Shown piece after piece: positions 39,101 to 47,700 of a stretch of DNA of 64,000 nucleotides. The notes under the pieces are model-generated. The model saw only the letters and a program-made list of their open reading frames with translations. It was not told the origin of the DNA and ran no database searches. The position numbers and the translations under genes were made by a program. The first letter of the stretch is position 1. Every line of letters begins with the position of its first letter. The DNA is taken from positions 28,558,756 to 28,622,755 of the forward strand of contig OZ026834.1 in the NCBI GenBank assembly GCA_964023205.1. The letters run 5' to 3'. This DNA is from Lutraria lutraria (Eukaryota; Mollusca; Bivalvia; Venerida; Mactridae).

Positions 39101-42100
39101 TTATCAAATTTTGAGTAGTATAAATAAATATATTGAAATTTTGCTTATTTCATGTTTGTAGAACTAAAAAAACACAAATGTATTTAATTATGTCACTTAA
39201 GATTTTAAGAATACACCTATATCTTATAGCTCACCTCCTCAACTCTGATTATAGCTATGGCAACCACCTGCGATTGACTGCTAGCAACAAATGCCTGGAC
39301 CGGAGTGCCATCCTGAAACAAAAGGGAACTATATGATTGCACGATGGTCGAAGATGATTTCTAGTTAGAAATGTAAATTTAAAACATCAAAGATAATTGC
39401 TTGTGAAAAAGTCCTTAAAAAAATAACTTCTTTCAATACTTAATATAACTTATTCCAATCAAATGAATTTTAGAAGCATACAGTCAAGCCTGTTAACAGC
39501 CACCTCCAATTAAAGGCCACCCCATGAATAAAGACCATTCTCTTAAAAATTGTCATTGATTATTTAGAACGAACTGATCTCCAAATAAAGGTCACCTATC
39601 AATAAAGGTCAAATTATGTATTTTGCAAGGGTGACCTTTGTGTACAGACTCACTGTATTCTTAAAATAATGCATGATTGGATCTATGGAAGTTAGAAGAC
39701 AGGTCACTAAATTTAAAGTGTCAAATATGTTCTTATTTCAATTGCAAATATAAAAAGCCTTAATTAATGATTGACAAAATGAATGGTTCAAAAAGCTAGA
39801 TTGTAATAATTATGAATAAATAAATCATACATCATCTCTCTTGGCCTTGTTGTATTGTGACAAATCTTTCAACAGATTCTGATGTAAGTCAATAGATTTA
39901 GTTAACGATTCCACACCACTATAATCTGCCGGTGTAGCGAGACGTACAGCGAAATCCCTAAAGTAGAAATAGCAAAATATCATTAGGTAAAAAAGCTTCA
40001 AAAACATCTTGCACAATTTTCTCATCTTTTGGATATTCAAGACATGTCTCAAAAACAAAGATACACATAAAAGACATATAGATCTATGATTTTAGTTAAT
40101 GATTTTTGGCATTTTTACTTTTTTACAAAGAAATTGGATTCAACTGTCAATAACAAAACTCAAATCCATTACATCTGTCTTGGCTATACAAATCATAAGG
40201 CCTCTTCCTCCTCCTTATCAGCCCTTATGATTTTTTTTTATAATAGAACTTAAAATAATACTTAATTCATTATTTCTGAATCTATGCATTTTTCACGCAG
40301 AAAGAGTTCAAAATATTATTTTTTATATTGTGCTATGTTATATCAATCAACAAACTTACTTTAACAAGCCATTTCTATGAAACACATACAGTTCTTGTGG
40401 CAATGTACTTGGACATCTGGGTGTAACTCTCTGAAACCCAAAAAATACTTTTGTAAATGATCAGAGTAATACCGTAAAAGGACCCGCCTCCGTGGTCCAG
40501 CGGTTAAGGTCGCTGATTTCAAATCACTGTAACCTCTCACTGATAAAGGGTCATGGCTTCAAGCCCAGCTACCGATCATGTCTCTTTATGTGAAAAAGTA
40601 GTTAGTTGCTTATAAGAGGATGGGAATCTAGTACTGGTTCTTCCCGGGAATGATGGTTAGATAAACTGTCCGCCTCATATGACTCTGACTGTTGAAAGGG
40701 GCTTAAAACTCAAATGAACAAACAAACAAATACTGTACAAAATTATTTTACTCTTTTAATGCCTGGTTTCAGCAGTAATTCAGTAGCATACAAAGGGGAC
40801 AGTTAATCTAACCAGTTTTCCTGGATTTTGTACCAGTACTAGCCTTGTTCTATGCATGTAACAGCCTACAATTGGTACATTTTTATTATATTCAAATAAT
40901 TTACATACATATAGCAAGTGAACATGGACAGAGCAAGAATCTACTGTACACCATGGAATATTAAACAAAAAATTTGTGTGAAACAAAACCAAACTGACCA
41001 CAAAATTTTGTAGCAATGGAAACTCAGGCACAAGGTGAGGTACTGTTATAATACACAATTCTTTACTAGGAAATAACTCAAAGGCCTTGGCCAGGAAATC
41101 TGCAGACCTGAAAAACATAAAGCAAACTATAACATTTAAAATGTACCAAGACCAAAAATATAATTGTTGTAACAATCAAGCATTCAGACAATATAGGAGA
41201 TGTCCATTTCATTGTAATATTCCCCAGGCTGAAAATAAAAATATCAAAGTTTGTTTGGAGTGCTCCAAACCAACTCGTGAAAATTCTAGCACTCTAGAAA
41301 AATTCCCTACCTACCTACCCAGTAAAATAAAGTTTTCCTTCAATTCTAATATATCATTAATATAATGCTTACAAATAATAAATATGTACATTGTACCCAT
41401 ATCTTATAACCAGATAAAAGTATGGAAAAAAGTTTAGCCATGCAAAAATAAATTGTGAATAATTAATCTATAAGATTTGACTGTGACATTGATAATGTTT
41501 GCATGTTGCTTTTTTGGTTAAAACAAGTACCCAAGCTTTATTCACTTCCGCAACCATGGCCGAGTGGTTAGGGTGTCTGCCTTCAGAGCGGGAGATCAAA
41601 GGTTTGAACCCCAGTGGAGACTGGGTTAGAACTGATGCGGTCGGTTGGTGAGCTGCCAGCTAGTTAAATAATGGTTACCGTAGGCCCATCTCAGCCAGGC
41701 TCCCAGCAAAAGGAGAAGGGATTCGGGAGGTACTGTGCGAACATAAGAAAGGTGTCTCATAAGCCAAGTTGGCTGGCCCTTTCAATAGGGGGTGACACTA
41801 TAATAAACAAAACCTTTATCACTTCATGATGCAATACAAATGTAAGACCCTCTGTTCTCTGACCAGTATACAAATATGAACATAGATAAATGCCTAATTG
41901 TTTACCTCATTTCGTATCTTTCATCAATGCAGAAAAGTTGAATACTGAAAGCATTCTCTTCTCCGAAGTAGCTCGGTATGAATTTTTTCTGTGATGGTGG
42001 GGTTAGAGGTTTGGGTGCCGCAGTACCATCATCAATCTGTTAGAAAAAAGACATAACAATGTAGTTGCATTATTCATGTTTTCATGTTACAGTCACACCT

Positions 42101-45100
42101 GTGTTAGCAGCCACCTCCAAATAAAGGCCAACCTATGAATAAAGGTCATTCTTCTAAAAAAACGTCATTTATTGTTAAGAACAAAATGACCTCCAAATAA
42201 AGGTCACCTGTCAAGAAAGGCCACATTTTGTCTGTCTTACCATCAGCCTTTGTTCACAGGTTGACGGAATTTGAAAAAAAATCATACACATCTTTATTGA
42301 ATGAAGGTGGTATTAGAAAAATCACTTTACATATTGTATATTACTGAAATTCTATTAATTCATGATTCACATTTAAAAAATTTAATCATTTTCACTTACT
42401 ATTTACATTTATGTCAATTAAGGCTATTCGAATGGTGGCCTATGTTCCAATGTTTGATTGTAGTTGACATACAGATTGGACTAAAATAATACAACAAGAT
42501 ATAGATATACATATATACCAGTGGTGAAGATTTGCCAGATAAAACATCCTGTGGTTCCTCGTCATCTTCTTGACTTAGTAACGAACCTGTACTACCACCC
42601 ATGTTGGCATCACTTAGTCTTTGCTTCACTTTAACTTCACTAGCGTTACTGTTGACTGCAGTAAAAAACAAATAATTGGTTGGCAAATTTCAGAAAAGTC
42701 ACAGGTAAGAACACAGTTAATTAATATAAACTTTTGTTGACTGCAGTAAAAAAAACATAGGAACTGGTTGAAAAGTTTTTAAAAAAATGAAAAAAAAAAC
42801 AAAAAACTAAATACTACAATTAAAGACAGGAAATAATATTACTGGTACTATAGAATCTTCATAACATTTCTAACAACTTAAATCTAAAATCGCAAATGAG
42901 ATTTTATAGAAATAAAGTATATCTTATTATACATTGACAGGACTAGAAAATCAACTGAATTTCAATCAGATAAATTTGGTGATAAATAATAAGACCACAT
43001 TTGGTGCATATCAAAAGATTTAAAAATTATCATACCTCTAGAACTTCTGCCACTGGATTGCTTACTGTTACCACTTTCTTGTTTCTCTTCAGACTTAGGT
43101 GCAGAGTCTGGTAGAGATTCTTTCACAGAATCAGCCACTTTAGACATATCAGTTTCAGTATTCTCTCCTTTGACAGAAGCACCAGATTTGGTAGAGCCGC
43201 GAGATGGAGATCTTTGCTCTTCTGTAAGGGAGACAAGTATGGTTAGATAAAATATTGAATCAAAACTGCTCATATGAGTACAAAAGTTTCATCCACTTAA
43301 TAATAAAAGTCTATTTTTGTTTTATCACAGAGGAAACTAAGCACTTCTATCAGGTAAGATTTCATATGATATTGAGTCAGAAAAATTTAAGATTGTAATT
43401 TTTGTTTCTAAAATAATTTTTAAAAAAATATTTTTTCAGCTGATCCACGAAGAAAATAAGTACAGACTTAAAAGTTTGTCAATTATTAACCTGGTTTTAG
43501 CTTATAAAAATGGAAACATATCTGAGCCAGTCTTTTTCTTGAGTTTCCAATGAAATTTAGAAAAATGTATTTGATCTGAAACTTTTTAAATTCAATTTAG
43601 ACTGTCTTGTCAGGCAAATACTCAATACATGCATAAAATATTTTTTCATAACATTGCTTGACTGAATAAAGATATTAATTCTTATAAGCAAAACATTTTC
43701 CTAAAATTAAAGCTCAAAAAACCTTGTGGTGGAGGGGTGGGTACTGGAGTTTTTGGAGGTTCTGTCTCATCATTAGGGCTTGGTTTTCTGAGTCCATGGA
43801 ATGGTCCAAGTTCAAAACAGTTGTTCAACAGTTGATAGTTCACATCATCACTGATACTCATAAATCCGTAAGCTGTACCATCAACCTGAATAACACCAAA
43901 ATGTCATCACAAAGATCAAACAAACTCAGTTCAATACCAAAAACAAGAAGCGCATTATGCGAGGCATATGCCTATATTGGAAGCTTGACTAAACAAGGCA
44001 ATCACTATATGCCCCTGCATCATTTGATGTCTGTGGCACATGCAAATTAACACATTTTGTTGACATACTTTTGTATATATCATTCCTGTAGAAAAATAAG
44101 TTTATGGAAAGCTAAGTTTAGAGACTGGCTTAAAACTATCGTCAAAGAAAGACTGATAATGAATACAAAATATCAATAAAAGCTCTTTCAATATTTTCAT
44201 CAATGCTTTCAAGTCTTTTTTTCTTAAGATGGTGAGTGAGTGTTACCTTGACTAGACTAAAACCCAAGCCTTTAAAATGAAACACCCAATATTAATTCAC
44301 TGTTTTAGTTTACATTTGACTAAAAAACATACAATAATTATTAGCTTTGTTAAACATATTCAGTCAAACCTGTGAACAACAGCCACCTTATGGAAAGACA
44401 AAATATGGCCTTTATTGACAGGTGGCCCTAACTTGGAGGTTGTTTTGATCTAAATAATCAACAACCAGTAATTATTTTGGCTATATTTCACCTAGCAAAG
44501 TTTCCTTAATTTTTCCCCTAAAATGGCCAGAATTTTCGCCTAAAAAGTGGTGGGTCACGGTGTGGTCTTTAATGGGAGGTTGCCACTAACACAGACATGA
44601 CTGTTTAATAAATGTAAATAACCAAGACTTACCTCGGATACAAGGCAATGCATATGGTCATCCTGGGCTTCAATCAATTCAGCGAGGAAATAATCACCAT
44701 ATGTCATTGATAACATGTCACTCTGACGATTGAATATTGGAGTCAAATCATCATGGTCCTCAACCCTGGATAAGAAAATAAGATATTCAATCAAACCAGT
44801 GTTTTTTTTTCACCTTATTGGGAACAGGTCAGGTACCAATCATATTGGGAATTTTTGAGTCGTGAAAAGTGCCAAATTGGGAATTTTCATGTTGCGAAAT
44901 AATGCAAATTGGGAATTTTATATAAGGTGCATTAGAATAAGTTACAGTGTTTGCAAGTCATGTGAATCATTCTGCTTTCTTTTATATTTTTAAAAGTAAA
45001 TTGGGAAAAGGGCAATATTGATCAAATTGGTACAGGTCCATGCTCGAATTGGGATGGGGCAGATGGAGATTGGGAACGGGTCCATTTACCGGCTCCATGT

Positions 45101-47095
45101 AAAGAAGGAAAAAAATGCCGCAAACATTATGCAACAGCTAATACATGAGCATAACAGCTACATTATTTGTTGACTGTTGAAAAGCATAACAGATATTCAA
45201 ATTTAATTAACTACCATGCAACTTACGAAGGCTAAAGCAATAACACTAACTACTTACTTTTCATTATGGTCAGATTTAACATCTCAGCAACTGCTTTCTT
45301 TACAGTCACACAGCATTGAATTCAGGAAACAGTGATATTCAAATAAGCAAGAAAAAACAGAAAGTACTGCATTTAGTCCATTTACAAATCTTATTAAATA
45401 AATGGAAGCAACACATACCTTGCTCTTCTAACATGGACCACAGGAACATGTTTGTGTCTGTCACACACAAAAATAGCACAAGCAGGTGGAGATTTATCAG
45501 CTTTTGTTGTTAATGGTTTGAATGCATCCGCAAGATAGGAATCTGGAAGAAAGTATAATACCACAATGCACAATTTTCATAAAGACACAAGAATTGGTTC
45601 AAATAAATCTTTCAAACTAACAGCATGTCGGTAATATATCATGACATTACACTAAAATCACATAAATACTAGTCTTGTTTCCAGATTAGGGAATAGTAAG
45701 TTAATTTGGTGAGTTTTGTGAATCAAAATTATACAAGTAATACCAGTCTTCGAATTAGTGGGTTGACCCCTGCCCGAAATGATTTTTCCCTTCTTTAAGT
45801 CTTTTGGGGGACAACCTAGTTTTAGAGAATTTCCTTCATAAAGTATGTATTCGGGCAACCTGTCACAAAAAAGTAATTCAAAGACTGTAATACAACATAA
45901 ATCTTTCAAATTCATGTGATTTATCAATCTTGTAACACTCAAATTCAAGATATATATATAAGAAATCCTTGAAACTATCAGGGCCCTAGCTGCACTTTAG
46001 GGGAAGGGGCCCGGGGCCCTCAGGTAGGGGAATTTTGCGTCATTTTGAGGAAAAAGGGGAATTTCAGGATATTTTTTCAACTGCCTTATAACCCAGCAAT
46101 AAACATTTTAAGCTTAAAATAGCTGTATTCAAATATATTACATACATTAATATAGAATTAATCAAAGGTTAATAACTTAATATCAACCATTTAAAAAATA
46201 TATTTTTTTTTTATGGGAATTTTTATCAAAAATAGGGGAAAAAAGTATGTTAATGGGGCCGAATTTTGGCCCAAAAAACGTCAAATGAGTGCCCTGACTA
46301 TGAATCAAATGATTATTGTCATTTGTAACTATCTTTTATACTTAGAAGCTTCTACAACAAGAGGTGGAAATGAATATTCTTACCTGGGTATGAGCCAACA
46401 GGTACAGCCAGAAAAATGAAATGGACATCAGGAACAGCATTAAAAGCTGTACGCACAATCTCCCTGGTACATCCATGAGCATACTCCTTCTTTGCAACAA
46501 AGTAGTGTAAAAATAAACTGTTCAACGGAGTACACTTTTCTGTATCATAATAACCATTCATCCATGTTTGCCAATCTGCTTGATCGACATCAGCTACATT
46601 TGGGTAGTCAAAAAAGGCTCCATGTCCTAGTATTTCATCTTTGTCATTGCATAAAGTTACAGCTAACACTGCCTTTTCACTACAATGATAGAAATCAAGC
46701 ATCTAAACCACATGCAGTATGCATAATATTATAATACTAAACTAAACGCACACTATTTGTATTACATCACTACTAATTTGACAATAGGTATATTTCACTG
46801 CTATAAATTATGATGGGCCATTGGCTACACAAAGTAAAAATAAATCAACAATTTAATGTTCTGTACAGGAATTCAATGATAATCTTGGACGATTTTGTAA
46901 CATAAAGATACCCAAGAAATACTAAAAATGTTCAGCTACCAGTACTTACATTATATTGACAACATTGACTCTTCCAAAAATACTATTGGTTGATTCATCA
47001 ACAAGACTAAGTATATGAGGTGCATCAATAGATTCAGTTCTTCTAGCATTGACAACCTCAGGCGGCACACCATCAGGAGCTATTGTAGTTGCCAT
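9194..47095 (-). CDS. CFAP61: cilia- and flagella-associated protein 61 (28 coding exons)
   Basis: CFAP61 is an axonemal protein of the calmodulin- and spoke-associated complex at the base of radial spoke 3, needed for ciliary and sperm-tail motility. Coding exons, 5' to 3' on the minus strand: 46950-47095, 46384-46679, 45419-45542, 44633-44765, 43723-43885, 43036-43221, 42519-42655, 41906-42036, 40999-41107, 40360-40430, 39831-39957, 39235-39312, 38384-38521, 37998-38066, 36534-36713, 35712-35788, 34825-35267, 33784-33899, 32522-32701, 31365-31413, 29460-29629, 14714-14837, 14053-14129, 13277-13381, 12767-12870, 12104-12194, 10546-10605, 9194-9334. They sum to 3,825 nt and stay in phase, giving 1,274 aa, close to the ~1,240 aa of vertebrate CFAP61. 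Diagnostic stretches include FFDYPNVADVDQADW, TPLNSLFLHYFVA, NAFSIQLFCIDERYE and CLYYPLFPPY. The start is the first ATG after a good acceptor at 47,127. All introns read GT-AG; exon 5 has a weak donor. No break was seen. Confidence 0.95.
10152..10470. mobile_element. foldback/MITE-like element in CFAP61 intron 27
   Basis: Imperfect inverted arms of about 50 bp: CAATTGTATAAATATTGATT...ACCACTGGGT on the left and the complement ACCCAGTGGT...ATATTTATACAATTG on the right. The centre is AT-rich and non-coding. The GGTTAAA motif recurs inside. No target duplication identified. Confidence 0.7.
13715..13895 (+). repeat. tRNA-derived SINE, family C, copy 1
   Basis: Contains a B box (CTTGGGTTCAAGTC) after GGACTACTAAACGAAAGA, then a body with CAGTGTCCCCATTCCATCTA, TACTATGTTAAGAAATTCAC and GGGTGAGGCATGTATGG. 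The copy at 16,535-16,755 is colinear. It lies in CFAP61 intron 23; a (CT)n tract follows at about 13,951-13,968. Confidence 0.75.
15319..16487 (+). mobile_element. Helitron-like interspersed element with 145-bp tandem core (pearl type)
   Basis: Starts ACAAGAGGGCCAAGATGGCC then TATCGCTCAC. The core repeats a unit containing GACCTAGTTTTTGACCCC at about 15,397, 15,542, 15,689, 15,833, 15,980, 16,125 and 16,270, a spacing near 145 bp. The 3' end has a palindrome built from AGCTCAC and GTGAGCT followed by AAAA. End motifs match the element at 23,797-24,497, whose core is different. Tandem cores with a terminal hairpin are described for bivalve pearl elements, now linked to Helentrons; that assignment is inference. 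Confidence 0.8.
16535..16755 (+). repeat. tRNA-derived SINE, family C, copy 2
   Basis: B box GGTCATGGGTTCGAATTTTG, then CAGTGTCCCCTTACCAAACT and TACTGTGTTAAGAAAATCAC and GGGGTGAGGATTGTATTG, colinear with 13,715-13,895. Ends with a pyrimidine-rich CTCTCCCCTTTCTC. Confidence 0.75.
16769..16976. mobile_element. MITE M1, copy 1 (inverted ends TACTRTATTTTCATTTATTT)
   Basis: The ends are inverted repeats: TACTGTATTTTCATTTATTT on the left, and on the right the complement of TACTATGGTATCATTAATTT. Inside, TTCGTTGGG and TTCGTGG motifs are also inverted. The second copy at 38,869-39,077 lies in the opposite orientation. TA at both edges is consistent with a Tc1/mariner-type target. Confidence 0.85.
17757..17915. 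repeat. repeat family P (foldback), copy 1
   Basis: Begins GTGCAGTCAAACCACTGAAC. Contains GGCCTTTATTGACAGGTGGC and its near complement, so the unit folds back on itself. The family recurs at about 39,480, 42,092, 44,363 and 57,662, with a fragment at 55,790-55,848. Confidence 0.7.
20239..20492. repeat. dispersed repeat R1, copy 2
   Basis: Starts ACAAGAAGTGTTTGTGAAAC and ends TTCTTCGAAAGGGGGCACA, colinear with 8,527-8,776. A run of ten or more C residues interrupts it at about 20,266. Confidence 0.8.
21034..21325. mobile_element. TTAA-type MITE, copy 3 (complete)
   Basis: 292 bp, starting AGGCCCATTAGCT and ending AGCTAATGGGACT, flanked by TTAA at 21,030-21,033 and 21,326-21,329. It is the best preserved copy of the family and fixes the ends of the two copies at 1.75-2.36 kb. 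Confidence 0.85.
21776..22142. repeat. long foldback repeat (AACCTCTCC family)
   Basis: Two inverted arms of about 130-170 bp around a 55-bp centre. Left: ACAGCCTCTCCAGAGTGACC, CAACCTCTCAACAACAATAT, CCCAAAGGGTGTTGC. Right: the complements GCAACACCCTTTGGG, GTTGTTGTTGAGAGGTTG, GGTGGCTCTGGAGAGG. Non-coding. An RNA from either strand would form a long hairpin. Confidence 0.85.
23120..23300. repeat. dispersed repeat R2, copy 1
   Basis: Contains CTATTGAAAAATAACAAATT, AATTTTGAGAAACTTCACTA and GGGTTAGCATGAAGACTGCAT. Related sequence occurs at 54,640-54,842 and, more decayed, at 62,040-62,280. Confidence 0.65.
23395..23605. repeat. dispersed repeat R3, copy 1
   Basis: Contains AAACTTGACCTGTATTTCAT, ATACACCTTCATGTAAAATA, GAGTTATCGCTCGGAAACCA and a 3' GGGACATAAAA. 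A colinear copy sits in intron 3 of the plus-strand gene of the inverted duplication (about 58,220-58,440). Confidence 0.75.
23797..24497 (+). mobile_element. Helitron-like interspersed element with 160-bp tandem core (pearl type)
   Basis: Starts ACAAGAGGGCCACATTGGCC then TTTATCGCTCACCTGAG. The core marker TAAACAAGCTAAAA or TAAACAAACT recurs at about 23,938, 24,099, 24,260 and 24,420, a spacing of 160-161 bp, with the inner motif CAAGGGCCCATAACTCT. The 3' end is a perfect hairpin, AGCTCACCTGA-tgaa-TCAGGTGAGCT, then AAAA. The 160-bp period and 3' hairpin match what is described for bivalve pearl/Helentron elements. No Rep/helicase frame is present. Confidence 0.85.
26006..27019 (+). CDS. adenosine receptor-like class A GPCR (intronless)
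   Basis: 337-residue seven-transmembrane receptor. N23 in TM1, LALAD47-51 in TM2, C76 to C144 disulfide, NPFLYAY277-283 in TM7. Residues lining the adenosine pocket are kept: T87-Q88 in TM3, F146 in the second extracellular loop, H243 and N246 in TM6 (SWIPIHTLN), S270-H271 in TM7. GWN and DMNYVVYFHFFG also match adenosine receptors, which sense extracellular adenosine through G proteins. The glutamate after the loop phenylalanine (E169 of human A2A) is V147, as in A3. The DRY motif is E100-R101-F102, a departure that may alter basal activity. NWT at 141 is a glycosylation site. An in-frame TGA two codons upstream fixes the start. The gene lies in CFAP61 intron 21 on the opposite strand; the missing introns fit a retrocopy or simply a single-exon gene. 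Confidence 0.92.
   Translation: MDTTSTIYISAEAIIGAISCAGNCLVLIAIARNRRLQTVTNCFIASLALADMLVGIIVAPLAALSYLGLPHHFLGCVFTNSIIVAFTQVSIFNLLAVAFERFVAIKHPFAYKKHLDIKRALFINFGVWCIGLLFGLLPVFGWNLHHLKDENWTCNFVNVIDMNYVVYFHFFGCIVVSLVIIVAIYAYIFHIVRKQMKQIAVLEIADPRQGTSSSPSQFKREIKAAKSLAIVIMFFAISWIPIHTLNTMSLLCAQNCPYPMELLLVTIVLSHANSAVNPFLYAYGNSNFKIAFKKMFFNINDSQVVTDTQISKNNAHKNVNSSTSQPNENMDIQNGHM
28077..28082 (+). terminator. candidate poly(A) signal for the GPCR
   Basis: AATAAA about 1.06 kb after the GPCR stop at 27,019, in AT-rich sequence. It is the first clear AATAAA I noticed downstream on this strand. Confidence 0.35.
28471..28617. mobile_element. short element with 5-bp target duplication TAAGA
   Basis: 147 bp from CAGGGCCATAC to the end CTACAGGCCAG (inverted CTGGCCTGTAG). 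Flanked by TAAGA at 28,466-28,470 and 28,618-28,622. It contains opposing G-rich and C-rich blocks. The terminal match is short, so this copy is weaker than its relatives. Confidence 0.6.
28823..29377. mobile_element. 555-bp element with 5-bp target duplication TCAGC
   Basis: Starts CTGCGGGGCTATC and ends AAAAAAGCCCTG, with TCAGC at 28,818-28,822 and 29,378-29,382. The interior repeats TTCACAATT about nine times, often after a GCTAC or GCC motif. No coding frame. Membership with the other 5-bp elements is inferred from end style and duplication length. Confidence 0.55.
31026..31169. other. pair of related short hairpins
   Basis: AAGTGTCTTCT (31,138-31,148) pairs perfectly with AGAAGACACTT (31,159-31,169) across a 10-base loop. 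A second, imperfect hairpin with the same left arm sits at 31,026-31,064 (AAGTGTCTTCTT ... GAAGACATTTTT). Both lie in CFAP61 intron 20. No function is assigned. Confidence 0.5.
34120..34265. repeat. dispersed repeat R1-related fragment
   Basis: ACAAGATGTGTTTTTAAAAC, CAAGGCCCTCTCCAGATGAC and ending ACAGGGGCATAAAA, a distant relative of 8,527-8,776, in CFAP61 intron 17. Confidence 0.55.
35357..35552. mobile_element. 196-bp element with 5-bp target duplication ACCAT
   Basis: Starts CAGGCCCTTTTTATG and ends CAGTAAAAAAGGGGCTG (inverted CAGCCCCTTTTTTACTG). Flanked by exact ACCAT at 35,352-35,356 and 35,553-35,557. Non-coding, with C-rich TTCTCC blocks on one strand. Lies in CFAP61 intron 16. Confidence 0.8.
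38869..39077. mobile_element. MITE M1, copy 2 (opposite orientation)
   Basis: Matches 16,769-16,976 in reverse complement, from TACTGTGGAATCATTAATTT to AAATGAAAATACAGTA. Sits in CFAP61 intron 12, ending close to exon 12. Confidence 0.85.
39480..39660. repeat. repeat family P, copy 2
   Basis: CAGTCAAGCCTGTTAACAGC then CACCTCCAATTAAAGGCCACC, an inner copy CCAAATAAAGGTCACC, and a right end GTGACCTTTGTGTACAGACT. In CFAP61 intron 11. Confidence 0.7.
40484..40727 (+). repeat. tRNA-derived SINE, family B
   Basis: TGGTCCAGCGGTTAAGG is an A box and GGCTTCAAGCCC a B box about 55 bp later. The body has GGGAATCTAGTACTGGTTCT and CCGCCTCATATGACTCTGAC and the tail is AACAAACAAACAAA. A tail-end fragment lies inverted at 50,668-50,760. 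In CFAP61 intron 9. Confidence 0.85.
41550..41814 (+). repeat. tRNA-derived SINE, family A, copy 2
   Basis: ACCATGGCCGAGTGGTTAGG (A box) and GGTTTGAACCCC (B box, 41,601-41,612), better preserved than the copy at 3,322. Ends AATAAACAAAACC. In CFAP61 intron 8. Confidence 0.9.
42092..42262. repeat. repeat family P, copy 3
   Basis: CAGTCACACCTGTGTTAGCA then CCACCTCCAAATAAAGGCCA; the right end CCTTTGTTCACAGGTTGAC is the inverted counterpart. In CFAP61 intron 7. Confidence 0.7.
42519..43221 (-). other. CFAP61: CFAP61 exons 6-7: disordered Ser/Glu/Lys linker
   Basis: Residues about 288-395 are rich in S, E, K, G and D (for example KSGASVKGENTETDMSK and SQEDDEEPQDVLSGKSSP) with no hydrophobic core. 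Both exons are phase-compatible with their neighbours. Such linkers vary most among CFAP61 proteins and probably account for the slight extra length here. Exon 6 (phase 1 to 1) could be skipped without changing frame. Confidence 0.8.
44363..44611. repeat. repeat family P, copy 4
   Basis: CAGTCAAACCTGTGAACAAC on the left and the complement-type end GTTGCCACTAACACAGACAT then GACTGT on the right. The middle has GGCCTTTATTGACAGGTGGC. The right end is about 20 bp from exon 4 of CFAP61. Confidence 0.75.
44797..45120. mobile_element. 324-bp element with 5-bp target duplication CAAAC
   Basis: Starts CAGTGTTTTTTTTTCACC and ends GGAAAAAAATGCCG (inverted CGGCATTTTTTTCC). Flanked by CAAAC at 44,792-44,796 and 45,121-45,125. 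The interior repeats ATTGGGAA five or six times. In CFAP61 intron 3. Confidence 0.7.
45979..46296. mobile_element. 318-bp element with 5-bp target duplication ACTAT
   Basis: Starts CAGGGCCCTAGC and ends ATGAGTGCCCTG (inverted CAGGGCACTCAT). Flanked by ACTAT at 45,974-45,978 and 46,297-46,301. The interior repeats GGGGAATTT. In CFAP61 intron 2. Confidence 0.8.
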
Positions 47096-47554
47096 ATTAT
47101 GGCCTTATCGCAAAAATGTCCAATTAACTGAAATATCAATCCATATAAAGACGAAGATAGCAGTAAAATCTTATCAACGTCTCAAATCGGTACAGGACAA
47201 CAACCATCAGAATATCTTGAAGGCTGAGAAAACAGTGTAGATCCATATGATGAAGATTAATTGAGCATTTGAAATTTAAGAAACAATGGTTGCAAGTTCT
47301 TCAAATGCATGTGAAAATGTGATGAATGTCCTACAACATATGGATTTTTTAGCAAGTATAAATCATTATGAGATTGCAACAGATCGCATTCACTAACTTG
47401 AGAAAATAACTGAATGAGACGTTTAATGAACAAGATTGCAAATCCAAACGTACAGTGACACAAATCAATAAATATAAAACCCATCTTGACTATACCCAGA
47501 TAATGGAATATTATGTGCACCTATGTCAGGGAAATGAATTAGATATATTGTGGT

Positions 47555-47700
47555 GATTGTAGAAATATTGGCCACTTTCAACAGCCTTGCTTGTTGGGTT
47601 AACTTTAGCGACATATGGTTGAGTGCCTGCCTACAGAGCTAAGAGTCCTGGGTTTAATACCCAGTGAGGACCAAACATTTTTCTTGCTCCTTATTTAATA
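47555..47700 (+). repeat. tRNA-derived SINE, family E
   Basis: GGCCACTTTCAACAGCC then an A-box-like stretch and the B box CTGGGTTTAATACCCAGTGAGGACC. Shorter relatives occur in intron 1 of both genes of the inverted duplication (51,425-51,520 minus; 57,325-57,420 plus). Confidence 0.7.

Larger units (their letters stand above)
36534..42036 (-). other. CFAP61: CFAP61 exons 8-15: second acetyltransferase-like region
   Basis: Residues about 396-696. Exon 8 holds NAFSIQLFCIDERYEM. Exons 11-12 give AVRLATPADYSGVESLTKS and VQAFVASSQSQVVAIAIIRV, a GNAT-like start and core strand. Exon 13 gives YNIEDFIYYNHHTRSEHGRL, a stretch I recognise as strongly conserved in the family. Exon 15 ends the block with RHRRQIVYPVNDLGINAPSD. 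Confidence 0.85.
43723..47095 (-). other. CFAP61: CFAP61 exons 1-5: N-terminal acetyltransferase-like region
   Basis: Residues 1-287. Starts MATTIAPDGVPPEVVNARRT. Exon 2 carries the conserved block EKAVLAVTLCNDKDEILGHG. Exons 3-5 read VVHVRRARVEDHDDLTPIF, then an E-V-DGTAYGFMSIS strand. The R-R/A-x-x-x-D-x-x-x-L pattern and the following strands resemble a GNAT fold without an obvious acetyl-CoA loop, as known for this family. Exon 5 ends at a GTTTTT donor, weaker than all others in the gene, so its 3' boundary (43,723) is the least certain. Confidence 0.85.

Noticed and set aside
41550..41640. Functional tRNA gene
   Set aside because: A and B boxes are present but the acceptor and anticodon stems do not form cleanly, and a 180-bp body repeated at 3.3 kb follows, which marks a SINE.
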